A DNA stretch of 64,000 nt from JACRCT01 sp049841135 (GTDB lineage: Bacteria; Myxococcota; Myxococcia; Myxococcales; UBA5297): NCBI GenBank assembly GCA_049841135.1, contig JASGHK010000005.1:2852001-2916000 (forward strand), read 5' to 3'. This document shows, in pieces, positions 56,304 to 64,000 of this stretch. The notes below the pieces were generated by a model that worked only from the letters and a program-made list of their open reading frames with translations, made no database searches and was not told where the DNA came from. The translations under genes and the position numbers were made by a program. How positions within the stretch are numbered: position 1 is the stretch's first letter; every line of letters begins with the position of its first letter.

Positions 56304-57518
56304 ATGAGCACCGCGGTCCTCGTCATCTTCGGCCTCGTCTACTTGGGAATGATCCTGGGCGAGGTCCCGCCGCTGGCGCTGGACCGGACCGGCGTGGCCC
56401 TCCTGGGGGCCATCGCCATGGTCACCGTCGGCGCGCTGCCGTTCCACGACGCGTGGGCGGCGGTGGACATGCCCACGATCTACCTGCTCTTCGCGCTGAT
56501 GGTCCTCTCGGCCCAGTTCCGGCTGGCCGGCTTCTACTCGAACCTCGTGCGCAAGATGGTCTCGCTCGAGGTGACCGCGCCGGCGCTCCTGGCGCTGGTG
56601 CTGGTCGCCGCCGGCGGCCTCTCCGCGGTGCTCACCAACGACGTCGTCTGCCTCGCGGTGACGCCGATGCTGGTCGAGGGCTGCGCGCGCCGGAAGCTGG
56701 ACCCCGTGCCGTTCCTGCTCGGGCTGGCCTGCGCCTCCAATGTCGGCTCGGCGGCGACGCTCATCGGCAACCCGCAGAACATCCTCATCGGGCAGAGCCT
56801 GCACCTGTCCTTCAGCCGGTTCCTGTGGGACGCGGGTGTCCCCGCGGTCCTGGGGCTGGGCGCCATCTGGCTGGTGCTGGTCGCGCAGTACCGGGGCCGC
56901 TGGCAGAAGGAGCTGCTGCTGCCGAAGGTGGACGCGCCCGAGTTCAACCGCTGGCAGAGCTTCAAGGGGCTGACCATCGCCGCGGCGCTCATCGTGATCT
57001 TTCTCTTCCACCATGAGCTGCCGCGCGATGGCGTGGCGCTGGTCTGCGCCGGCATCCTGCTGCTGAGCCGGCGCATGGCGAGCCGCGAGATTCTTGGCTT
57101 GGTCGACTGGCAGCTCCTGGTGCTCTTCATCGGGCTGTTCATCGTCAACGCCGCCTTCGCGCACGCCGGAATGATGGACGCGGCGCTCGCAGCCATGCGC
57201 GGCGCTGGAGTGAACCCCAGCGCGCCGGGATGGCTCTTCGGGCTGAGCGTCGTGCTCTCGAACCTGGTCTCCAACGTCCCGGCGACGATGCTGCTCCTGC
57301 CTTCGGCGACTCACCCGCTGGCCGGGCCCATCCTGGCGCTCTCGAGCACGTTGGCCGGCAACCTCTTCATCGTCGGGTCCATCGCCAACATCATCGTGGT
57401 CACTTCGGCCAAGCCCTTGGGGGTGAACATCACCTTCCGCACCCACGCCAAGACGGGCATCCCGGTGACGCTGTCGACGCTGGCGCTGGCGGCGGGGTGG
57501 CTGTGGGCGGTGGCGTAG
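56304..57518 (+). CDS. ArsB/NhaD/SLC13-type ion transporter
   Basis: 404 residues, ATG 56304, no clear RBS. About eleven membrane helices. The ion transporter superfamily motifs are visible: LTNDVVCLAVTPMLVEGC, SNVGSAATLIGNPQNILIGQ in the first half and LVSNVPATMLLLPSA, NLFIVGSIANIIV in the second, the inverted-repeat helical hairpins that bind substrate and cation. Members move anions, arsenite or Na+/H+; the substrate cannot be told. A perfect dyad at 56179-56200 lies upstream. Confidence 0.88.
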   Translation: MSTAVLVIFGLVYLGMILGEVPPLALDRTGVALLGAIAMVTVGALPFHDAWAAVDMPTIYLLFALMVLSAQFRLAGFYSNLVRKMVSLEVTAPALLALVLVAAGGLSAVLTNDVVCLAVTPMLVEGCARRKLDPVPFLLGLACASNVGSAATLIGNPQNILIGQSLHLSFSRFLWDAGVPAVLGLGAIWLVLVAQYRGRWQKELLLPKVDAPEFNRWQSFKGLTIAAALIVIFLFHHELPRDGVALVCAGILLLSRRMASREILGLVDWQLLVLFIGLFIVNAAFAHAGMMDAALAAMRGAGVNPSAPGWLFGLSVVLSNLVSNVPATMLLLPSATHPLAGPILALSSTLAGNLFIVGSIANIIVVTSAKPLGVNITFRTHAKTGIPVTLSTLALAAGWLWAVA

Positions 57519-57538
57519 CGCCGTCGGCCGGCGGGCGC

Positions 57539-57650
57539 GTCCACGCCGTCCATTCCGTCCATTCCGTCCATTCCGTCCACCGCGTCCACTCCGTCCAGAG
57601 AGTGGGTGGACTGGGTGGACGGAGTAGACGGTGTGGACGGAGTGGATGGG
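57539..57650. terminator. 9-bp tandem repeats forming a large hairpin between convergent genes
   Basis: The left arm (57539-57600) is seven 9-bp units of the GTCCATTCC type; the right arm (57603-57650) has 9-bp units of the GGAGTGGAC type, complementary to the left. The arms would fold into a long imperfect hairpin. It fills the space between two convergent stops (57518 and 57651), as expected of a bidirectional terminator. Confidence 0.65.
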
Positions 57651-58073
57651 CTACTCGTCCTTGAGAGCCTCGATGACTTCCGGCCACCTTCCCCACGGGA
57701 AGCCGACCGCGCTCTGCACGCCGGCGAAGGCCCAGCAGGCCACCACGACCCATGCGCCGACCGGGGCCTGCTCCATCAGGAGCAGGCGTGGCACCAGGCC
57801 GACGACCACCACCGCCTTGTAGGCCATCATGTACTGGAGGATCACCAGGTAGCGCAGCGGCCAGCGCACGCCCAGCCCGTTGATGATTCCCTCGCCGCAG
57901 ATGGCCGCGCCGTAGATGGCCTGTACGATGTCGTCGCCGCCGCCGATGCCGATGGTGCCCCAGAAGCTGGCCGGGGCGGCGAGCGTCCACAGCCCGAGGA
58001 CGGCGGAGGTCACCGCGTTCAGCGCGTACTGGCGCTTGAGCTTCCGGACCCGCTTCTGCAGCTCCGGGCTCAT
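57651..58073 (-). CDS. small integral membrane protein
   Basis: 140 residues; ATG 58073 overlaps the stop of the upstream SDR gene as ATGA. Four hydrophobic segments (NAVTSAVLGLWTLAAPASFW, AIYGAAICGEGIINGLGV, YLVILQYMMAYKAVVVVGLV, VVVACWAFAGVQSAV). No known family is recognised by eye. The coupling with the SDR gene suggests a shared function. Confidence 0.8.
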   Translation of the reverse strand: MSPELQKRVRKLKRQYALNAVTSAVLGLWTLAAPASFWGTIGIGGGDDIVQAIYGAAICGEGIINGLGVRWPLRYLVILQYMMAYKAVVVVGLVPRLLLMEQAPVGAWVVVACWAFAGVQSAVGFPWGRWPEVIEALKDE

Positions 58074-59056
58074 GCGCGCGTCTCCGCCTGGCGGTTCTTG
58101 CGGGTGTGGCGCGAGGCGCGGACGAGCCAGGCGCGCAGCAGCGGCGAGAAGACCTGCGCCAGCGTCCGGCGGATCCCCGCGCGCTTCGCCAGATCCTCGA
58201 GGTGCCGCTCGAACGTCCAGCTCTGGTAGCCCAGCAGCCGCTGGCTCTCGCTCGTGTCCATCCAGCCGCCGCCCTGCAGCGCGTCGCGGCTGAACGCCTC
58301 GGCCGGAAGCGGCGCGATGCCCAGCGCGCCCAGCGTGCGGTTCATGAAGTCCAGGTAGCGCAGCTGGCCGGAGGGACCCCCGCCGATGAGCAGCACCTTG
58401 CCCCACGCCTCCTCGACCTCGAAGCAGCGCGCGAAGGCGGTGGCCACGTCGTCGTTGTGGACGAACTCCTGCTTGCAGTCGGCGGGCAGGTCGAAGATGA
58501 GCGTCGGGTCGAGCTTGGTGCGCAGCGCCGACTCGCCGCTGAGCACCACCCCCAGCCGCAGGATGGTCCATCCCAGGCCCGAGGCGCGCAGCCTCTCCTC
58601 CACCTCGGCCTTGTGGCGGTTGTACTGGCTGACGAGCGAGACCGGCGTCTGCGCCGTGACCAGGCCTTCGAGGTCCCGGGTGTCGCCGTAGAGCGAGTAG
58701 GAGGAGGCGAGCGCCACGCGCGCGGAGGGCCGCTGGGCCTTCAGCGCTTCGAAGAGGTTGAGCGAGCCCTGCACGTTGATGGCGTAGGTGCCTTTCGGGT
58801 CGCTCTCGGTGCGCGGCGGCAGCACGAACGCCAGGTGCGCCACGGCGTCGATGCCCTCGACTGCGCGCAGCACGTCGGCCTTCGCCCGGAGGTCGCCCCA
58901 GAACGGCTCGGCGCCGGGGAGCTGCGCGGCGTCGCGGCGGGCGGTGGGGGAGGGGACGTCGAAGGCGCGGACGCGGTGGCCGCGGCGGACGAGCTCGCGC
59001 AGGACGTGGCGGCCGACGTTGCCGTAGGCGCCGGTGACCAGGACGTGGAGGGGCAT
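58070..59056 (-). CDS. NAD(P)-dependent epimerase/dehydratase (extended SDR)
   Basis: 328 residues, ATG 59056. N-terminal Rossmann motif VTGAYGNVGRHVLREL (TGxxGxxG), DL in the WGDLRA strand, AHLAF, catalytic Ser region ALASSYSLYGD and YxxxK in YNRHKAEVEERL. Ends with a variable substrate-binding part. Such enzymes act on nucleotide sugars, flavonoid-like or steroid-like substrates; none can be named. Transcribed with the small membrane protein gene downstream. Confidence 0.88.
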   Translation of the reverse strand: MPLHVLVTGAYGNVGRHVLRELVRRGHRVRAFDVPSPTARRDAAQLPGAEPFWGDLRAKADVLRAVEGIDAVAHLAFVLPPRTESDPKGTYAINVQGSLNLFEALKAQRPSARVALASSYSLYGDTRDLEGLVTAQTPVSLVSQYNRHKAEVEERLRASGLGWTILRLGVVLSGESALRTKLDPTLIFDLPADCKQEFVHNDDVATAFARCFEVEEAWGKVLLIGGGPSGQLRYLDFMNRTLGALGIAPLPAEAFSRDALQGGGWMDTSESQRLLGYQSWTFERHLEDLAKRAGIRRTLAQVFSPLLRAWLVRASRHTRKNRQAETRA

Positions 59057-59109
59057 GGCGGCGCGGATGGTCGCCAGCGCCCCTCGCGAGCGTCAAGGCG
59101 GCTGGCGCC

Positions 59110-59133
59110 GGGGCGTGCGCGAACGCACGCCCC
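59110..59133 (-). terminator. hairpin between the VWA lipoprotein and SDR genes
   Basis: GGGGCGTGCG-CGAA-CGCACGCCCC: a perfect 10-bp stem with a stable tetraloop, 27 nt after the VWA lipoprotein stop on the minus strand. No T-run, so it may attenuate rather than fully stop transcription. Confidence 0.55.
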
Positions 59134-59159
59134 GGGGCGCCGAGGTCGTGCGGCGCCTA

Positions 59160-62100
59160 CTACAGGCAGGCGACGTGGTAGCTCACCGTGATGGTCGAGC
59201 CAGGCTCGGGGGCTGCGAGCGGGTCGAAGTCGAGGGCATTGGTGGCGCTGTCGAAGGTCCAGCGGACGTCTCCGACGGGCCCCACCTGCGAGTAGGGAAC
59301 GCCGTCGACCTCGACCGCGATGCCCTGGGCCGCGAGATCGGGGACGCTGGACAGGAAGTAGCGCGTCCGCATGCCGAAGGCCGCCTGGCCGATGCGCTCC
59401 ATGGCGGGGGCCCAGTCCGTGGCACAGATGTCCTCGCGGAGCCCACCGAACATGGCGATGAGCTGGTCGGCGCGCCCGTTCTGCGTCGCCACGTCGAGGA
59501 AGCAGGAGGCCGGGTTGACCGGGACCAATCCCGAGACGGTGACGGAGTTGTGCCGGGCGAGCCCTTTGAGCGCGAGCAGGAAGTTTGCGTAGAAGGAGAC
59601 CGGCGTGGAGTCGTCGTCGAAGGTGTCGGAGACGATGACGACCGAGAGCGCCGCGTCGTCACGCAGGAAGCCCGCGGTGCAGCCGCCGAGGTTGGGCTGG
59701 CTCAGGGCGAGGTAGAGCGGCCGCAGGAGCATCTCGTCGGGGTTGCCGTCGGTCCCCACTCGGACGTTGCTGGCGAAGACCGAAGAGACGTTGGGGGTCT
59801 GCGGGGTGATGACGGCCGGGTTGCCCGGCGCGGCGAAGAAGCAGCCATTGGCCTCGCCGCCGCCGGTGTAGGTGCCCCCGTGGGCGACGTCCACGCTGGT
59901 GGTGGTGACGGCGATGCGATAGTCGGCCTGGGCCGTCGCGGCGATCTGGGTGAAGGAGGCGAAAGACGCCGCCAGTGAGGCCTGCTTGTCCGCCATCGAG
60001 GCGCTGTCGTCGACCACGAAGAGCACGTCGATTTTGGGTTGAGGAGCGACGCCGAAGACGTCGGTCTGGATCGCGGTCAGGTCGCCGCGCCCGTGCAGCC
60101 CGACGACGACGGGCGGGCCCGAAGACGAGGAGACGGCGAGGGAGGCGTCGTCCTCGCCCAGGTCGGTCGGACTGTACTTGACCTTGAAGTCCGTCGAGCC
60201 GCCGGCGGCGAGCGAGAACGGCAGCAGCGGAATCCAGACGCGCTGGAATTCGGTCGAGGGCCCGGGCTGCAGCTCGATGGAGGTGAGGGTCTGGGCGGAG
60301 GAGCAGACGTTGTAGACGGAGAAGGTGCGCCCCCGAGAGTTGCAGTTGCTTTGCACCACCCCGAAGTCCATGTCCGAGGGCGCTACGAGCAGGCAGTTGG
60401 CCTGGGAGGTGCCACTCAAGGGCACCGAGATGGACGGGGTGGTCAGGCTGGAGGTCTCAATCGAGAGCGTCGCGGTGAAGCTGCCGCTCGTCGTCGGCTC
60501 GAAGCGGACCGGCACGAGCAGCTTGTCTCCGGCAGGTAAGGTCATGTTGGCGAGCGGGCCGTTGGGCAGCGAGAACTCCGGCGAGCTTCCCAGGGGCGAA
60601 GCTGCTGGAGTAGAGCGTACAGACGTGGCTCGCCGAGACGTTGCGAATGGAAAGCGAGAAGCTCGAGGCTCCGGCCCGGCTCGACGCTGCCAAACTGAAG
60701 CTGGGCGGGCACAACCTCCAGATCGCACGGAGGTGCGTCGACCCCTTCGCCGACCAGCGGGATTTCGGTCACCGGCGTCGCCGGGTCGTTGGAGTAGATG
60801 CGCAGCGTCGCGCTCCTAGGGCCCGCCGACTTCGGGTTGAAGGCGACCTGCAGGTCCGCGCTTTCACCGGCAGGCAGGCCGTCGGCCCCGAACATCGGGA
60901 TCGAAGAGACCCGGAACTCGTACGCCGCGTCTCCGACAATTTCGAGGGTCTTGGCCTCCCAGCAGGTGCTGGCCGCGCACGTCTGGCCGGCGAGCGGGCA
61001 GTCTGCCGATGCGGCGCAGAGAGTCCCCGCCACGGGCGCAGCGAGAATGAGGTTGTCGGCGGTCGTCCCCTGCATGTCGCTGCCCTGGTTGGCGATGGTC
61101 AGTCTGGACGTGAGCGAGCCCTCGAGGGAGACCTGGTGGAAGTCGAGCGCCGCCGGAGTCACGCTGATGACCGGTCCGGCTCCCACGCCCTGGAGGACGA
61201 AGGAGCCCGCGGGCACCTTGGGATCGGTGGAGGTGAAGCCGAGCCTGCCGGTGTGGGTGCCGGGCTGGCTGGGCGCGAAGCTCAAGCTGAGCTCGACGGC
61301 GCCGCCGTTGGGAGCGAGGGTCGCCGTGGCCGGGGGCGGGCTCTCGAAGGCGAAAACTCCGCCGCTCGCCGGCTGGGTCAGAGCGAAGCTGGAGACGTCG
61401 ATGGAGCTGCTGCCGACGTTGACCAGGCGCACCTTGGCCACCTGCCGCCCGGCCGGGTGGACATAGCCGAAGTCGGCCTGGCAGACCCACTTCTCGTGGC
61501 CGGTGGCGGGGTCGCGCACCAGCACCTTGGGAGCACAGTCCAACGACTGGCCGATGCCCGCGCCGGTCAGGGCGATGGTGGTCAGGCCGCAGGCGTTGGG
61601 CACGGTGAAGGCCAGCTGGGCGCTGTGCACGCCGAGCCGGGTGGGCGCGAACTGCACCGGGATCGAGATGCTCCCGGCGGCGGGCACGGTGATGGTGCCG
61701 GGAGCGAAGTTGGGCAGGAAGAAGGAGAGCGCGTCCAGGCCGCTGATCGGCGTGACCGTCAGGGCGATGGCCTGGCTGGTCTGGTTGCTCACCTTGAGCT
61801 GCCGGGTGAGTGAGGTCCCGGTGGCCACCGCCCCGAAGTCGACGGCGCTGCCGGGATCGACGCTGCAGGCCCCCTCCTGGCCGGCGTCCTTCGCCGGCGT
61901 GCCCGAGTCGGCGGTCTCGACCAGCCCCGTGTCGGGATGCCCGGCGTCCAAGCTCTGGCAGAAGACGAACAGGGCACAGTCCGGGTCGTTGCAGTCGGTC
62001 GAGCCGTCTCCGTCGTTGTCCAGGTCGTCGGAGCAGGTGCTGGCGGTGTCCTCTGGGGAGGTCGACCTCGCGTCCGGCAGGCCGCCGTCGGGGGTCCGGA

Positions 62101-62173
62101 CATCGGCCGTCTGCGGACAGCCGGTCAGCCACAGGGCGGCGATGAACGGCGAGAGCTTGGTCAAGGTTCGCAT
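59160..62173 (-). CDS. large lipoprotein with ASH-type Ig domains and a VWA domain (two frameshifts in this sequence)
   Basis: About 1,003 residues. ATG 62173 with GGAGGA upstream; lipobox LTGC. A Ca-binding-like stretch (DDLDNDGDGSTDCNDPDC) is followed by four or five ASH/SPD-2-Hydin-like Ig domains with the AVDFGAVATGTS and LDFHQVSLEGS starts and IPVQFAPTRLGVHSA-type middles. The C-terminal part has a von Willebrand A-like domain: DVLFVVDDSASMADK, a DxSxS metal site. The frame changes twice, near 60661-60670 and at CCC 60589-60591; one extra base at each explains it, giving RNVSASHVCTLYSSSFAP then GSSPEFSLPNGPL. Surface adhesion or protein binding is the likely role. Followed by a hairpin. 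Confidence 0.8.
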
Positions 62174-62332
62174 CTGAGTCCTCCATCCCCGCTGGGAGGT
62201 CGCGCGAATGCTGTCGGTCGCGATGACTGGCGGCAGGCGAGTGGGGGCGCCGGCCAGGCAAACGTTTCGTGGATCTAGACCACACGCTGGGTTTGACTGC
62301 CAGTGGTACTGGCCCCGGACGAGGCTGCCGCT

Positions 62333-62476
62333 CCGTGCAGTGACCGGGTGACTCGAGCACGAGCTCGCTGCTCGTCCTTATCCATGCAGCCGCGCGGGCC
62401 TTCAGCGCCAAGCTCCGAGCCGCAAGCGTAAGCGCGTCGGGGATGGTTGGGCCCCGTGCAGTGACCGGGTGAGTCG
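62333..62476 (+). repeat. 23-bp direct repeat upstream of the TetR gene
   Basis: 62333-62355 and 62454-62476 match at 22 of 23 positions, 121 bp apart; the core is GTGCAGTGACCGGGTGA. They lie in the 460-nt gene-free stretch 62174-62633 between divergent genes. A near-palindrome (62353-62373) follows the first copy. Confidence 0.6.
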
Positions 62477-62606
62477 CGGCTTTCGAGGCCCGAGCCGTCG
62501 AGGAGGATGCTCTCAGCCCGTCTCTCCGCCCGCGGAAGATTCGTCGGCTCGGGCGCAGCGCGAGCGCCGGCTCACGGCGAGCAAGGAACAAGACGGTTGA
62601 CGAGTC

Positions 62607-62622
62607 TATACCGACCGGTATA
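62607..62622. promoter_or_regulatory. TetR-type operator in front of the TetR gene
   Basis: TATACCG-AC-CGGTATA, perfect arms with a 2-nt centre, ending 11 nt before the ATG of the TetR gene. A near copy precedes the next gene (63271-63286). This is the form of a TetR-family binding site and suggests autorepression. Confidence 0.65.
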
Positions 62623-62633
62623 TCAAGCGGCCC

Positions 62634-63218
62634 ATGGCTGGTGCCGCTGCCAAGGACAACCGCTCGAAGCTGCTCGCGTGCGCGTTGCGGCTCTTCGTGT
62701 CCAAGGGCTACGACGGCGTCGGCGTGCAGGAGATTGTCGAGGCGGCGGGGGTGACCAAGCCGACGCTCTACCACTACTTCGGCAGCAAGCAGGGGCTGGT
62801 GGAGACGCTGCTCGCCGAGGAGATTGGCGAGCTGACCGAGAAGCTCACCGTCGCCTGCGACTACCAGCACGACCTGCCCAAGACGCTCACCGACATCGCC
62901 AAGGCGTACTTCGACTTCGCCAAGAGCCACCGCGAGGTCTACCGCTTGCTGCTGGCGCTCTACTTCGCGCCGCTGGAGAGCGACGCCTACCGCGCGGCGG
63001 TGCGCTTTCACGACCAGCACTTCGACATGGTGGAGAGGGTCTTCGAGGCCGCGGAGAAGGACCACGGCAACATGCGCGGCCGGCACAAGGCCTACGCCGC
63101 CACCTTCACCGGGATGATCGACCGCTACATCGCCTTGGCGCTCCACGGGCACACGCACCTGGACGACGTCCTGCTGCACCAGGCGGTCAAGCAGTTCCAG
63201 CACGGCATCTACTCGTGA
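62634..63218 (+). CDS. TetR/AcrR-family transcriptional regulator
   Basis: 194 residues, ATG 62634. The N-terminal helix-turn-helix (about 10-55) reads LLACALRLFVSKGYDGVGVQEI then VTKPTLYHYFGSKQGL, the classic TetR recognition helix. The C-terminal ligand domain is helical and His-rich near the end (HGHTHLDDVLLHQ). Dyads overlapping its own promoter region and that of the following glycosidase gene suggest it controls both. The ligand may be a sugar or a small hydrophobic compound. Confidence 0.9.
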   Translation: MAGAAAKDNRSKLLACALRLFVSKGYDGVGVQEIVEAAGVTKPTLYHYFGSKQGLVETLLAEEIGELTEKLTVACDYQHDLPKTLTDIAKAYFDFAKSHREVYRLLLALYFAPLESDAYRAAVRFHDQHFDMVERVFEAAEKDHGNMRGRHKAYAATFTGMIDRYIALALHGHTHLDDVLLHQAVKQFQHGIYS

Positions 63219-63270
63219 CCTGACGGCGGGCCCTGTGGCTCCGGCGCCAGGCAGTGGTCTGACCAGTGGC

Positions 63271-63286
63271 TATACCGAACGGTAGG
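63271..63286. promoter_or_regulatory. TetR-type operator in front of the GH13 gene
   Basis: TATACCG-AA-CGGTAGG shares both arms with the operator at 62607-62622 except for the last two bases. It lies just upstream of the RBS (GGAGG, 63291-63295) of the GH13 gene. Confidence 0.6.
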
Positions 63287-63301
63287 TAAAGGAGGACGAA
63301 C

Positions 63302-64000
63302 ATGGCAGCCTGGGCACGTGACGCGGTCGTCTACCACCTCTTCCCCATGGGCCTGTGCGGCGCGCCGCCGCGCAACGACTTCCACTCGGCGCCGGCATCG
63401 AGGCTCGAGGCGCTGCGGCCGTGGATCCGCCACGCGCGGGGGCTGGGCGCGAACACGATCCTCCTGGGGCCGGTGCTCGAGTCGAGCGCGCACGGCTACG
63501 ACACGGCGAACCTGGGCGAGGTCGACCGGCGGCTGGGGACGACCGAGCTTCTGCAGAGCCTGGTGGGCGAGGCGCACGGGCTGGGGATGAAGGTGCTCTA
63601 CGACGCGGTCTTCGGGCACGTGGGCCGCGACTTCTGGGCGTTCCGCGACGTGCGCGAGAAGGGGCCCTCGTCGCAGTGGGCGTCCTGGTTCAAGGGGCTC
63701 AAGTTCGGCGCGCGCAGCCCGCTGGGCGACCCCTTTGGCTACGAGTGCTGGAAGGGGGCCTGGGAGCTGCCGCGCCTGGAGCTGTCCAACCCGGCGGTGC
63801 GCGAGCACCTGTTCGGCAACGTCGACCACTGGATCCGCACGTTCGGCTTCGACGGGCTGCGCCTGGACACGGCCGACTGGCTCGACGTCGGCTTCCTCGA
63901 GGCGCTGCGCGCGCACTGCGACCAGGTCCGGCCGGACTTCTGGCTGATGGGCGAGGTCGTCCACGGCGACTACCGCAAGCAGGCGAACCCGAAGGCGCTG
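63302..64000 (+). CDS. alpha-amylase-family glycoside hydrolase (GH13), cut by the window edge
   Basis: At least 233 codons, ATG 63302 with GGAGG 6 nt upstream, running off the end. No signal peptide, so probably cytoplasmic. GH13 elements: VVYHLFPMG at the start, GANTILLGPVLESSAHGYDTAN, region I as DAVFGHVG (an unusual DxVxGH in place of DxVxNH), region II FDGLRLDTAD with the nucleophile Asp, and region III WLMGEVVHGDY with the acid/base Glu. Likely acts on alpha-glucans or glucosides; specificity unknown. Probably controlled by the preceding TetR protein. Confidence 0.88.
   Translation, partial: MAAWARDAVVYHLFPMGLCGAPPRNDFHSAPASRLEALRPWIRHARGLGANTILLGPVLESSAHGYDTANLGEVDRRLGTTELLQSLVGEAHGLGMKVLYDAVFGHVGRDFWAFRDVREKGPSSQWASWFKGLKFGARSPLGDPFGYECWKGAWELPRLELSNPAVREHLFGNVDHWIRTFGFDGLRLDTADWLDVGFLEALRAHCDQVRPDFWLMGEVVHGDYRKQANPKAL

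Noticed and set aside
57311..57990. Open frames with MDGMDGVDG or VDGVDG repeats
   Set aside because: They come from the 9-bp tandem repeats of the terminator-like hairpin between two convergent genes; no RBS and no domain.

Overview
The window is about 64 kb of very GC-rich DNA with strong third-position G/C bias. Its content suggests a member of the Myxococcota (Deltaproteobacteria in the old sense): a Ser/Thr kinase with a zinc ribbon, PAS-type sensor kinases, many lipoproteins whose lipid anchor is followed by an Asp/Ala-rich linker, a mannose-type PTS end module and a multihaem CxxCH protein. There is no rRNA or other marker, so this is inference. No tRNA, rRNA or CRISPR array was seen.

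Region 1 (1-20.1 kb) is one functional block: a type IV pilus / type II secretion-like machine. An outer membrane beta-barrel gene comes first. Five prepilin-like genes on the minus strand follow, with Cys-rich C-termini. Divergent from them is a pilin-like gene with its own terminator, then a 2,429-residue lipoprotein made of about 45 Cys-rich repeats plus a C-terminal beta-propeller. A single-strand assembly cluster completes the block: secretin, a GspL/PilN-like protein, PilO-like, PilP-like, a GspE/PilB ATPase, a small lipoprotein and a GspF/PilC protein. No prepilin peptidase, PilT or clear PilM was seen. A large propeller protein beside minor pilins resembles the PilY1/minor-pilin tip complex in logic, but the repeat protein is not PilY1.

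Region 2 (20.2-30.1 kb) holds a Ser/Thr kinase divergent from a Pro-rich membrane protein, an L,D-transpeptidase without a signal peptide, a tail-anchored protein, a divergent GxxExxY protein, a ComEA-like protein and a PTS operon (EIIC, EIID, HPr, EI) that lacks EIIA and EIIB. Region 3 (30.2-40.9 kb) has secreted or lipid-anchored proteins (Kelch, LamG-like, TIG), a PAS histidine kinase and a B12-type radical SAM protein.

Region 4 (41.0-44.1 kb) is a 65-bp hairpin repeat array split by a 2,470-bp IS4-family element. The element carries a DruA-like (DUF4338) gene overlapping the transposase gene. It has imperfect terminal inverted repeats and a 12-bp target duplication that coincides with the top of the repeat hairpin. 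Region 5 (44.1-49.0 kb) is a BMP-type nucleoside/sugar ABC importer. Region 6 (49.0-51.2 kb) is a two-gene ATPase + HNH module like the Septu (PtuA/PtuB) defence system. Region 7 (51.6-64 kb) holds a hybrid histidine kinase, lipoproteins, a multihaem protein, an anion/H+ antiporter-like transporter, an SDR enzyme, a large ASH/VWA lipoprotein, and a TetR gene followed by a GH13 gene. TetR-type dyads lie in front of both of the last two.

Caution: at least eleven genes carry a one-base frameshift in a short G/C run (mostly one extra base). The number and uniformity suggest assembly or read errors rather than real gene decay, so these genes are annotated over their full reconstructed span.
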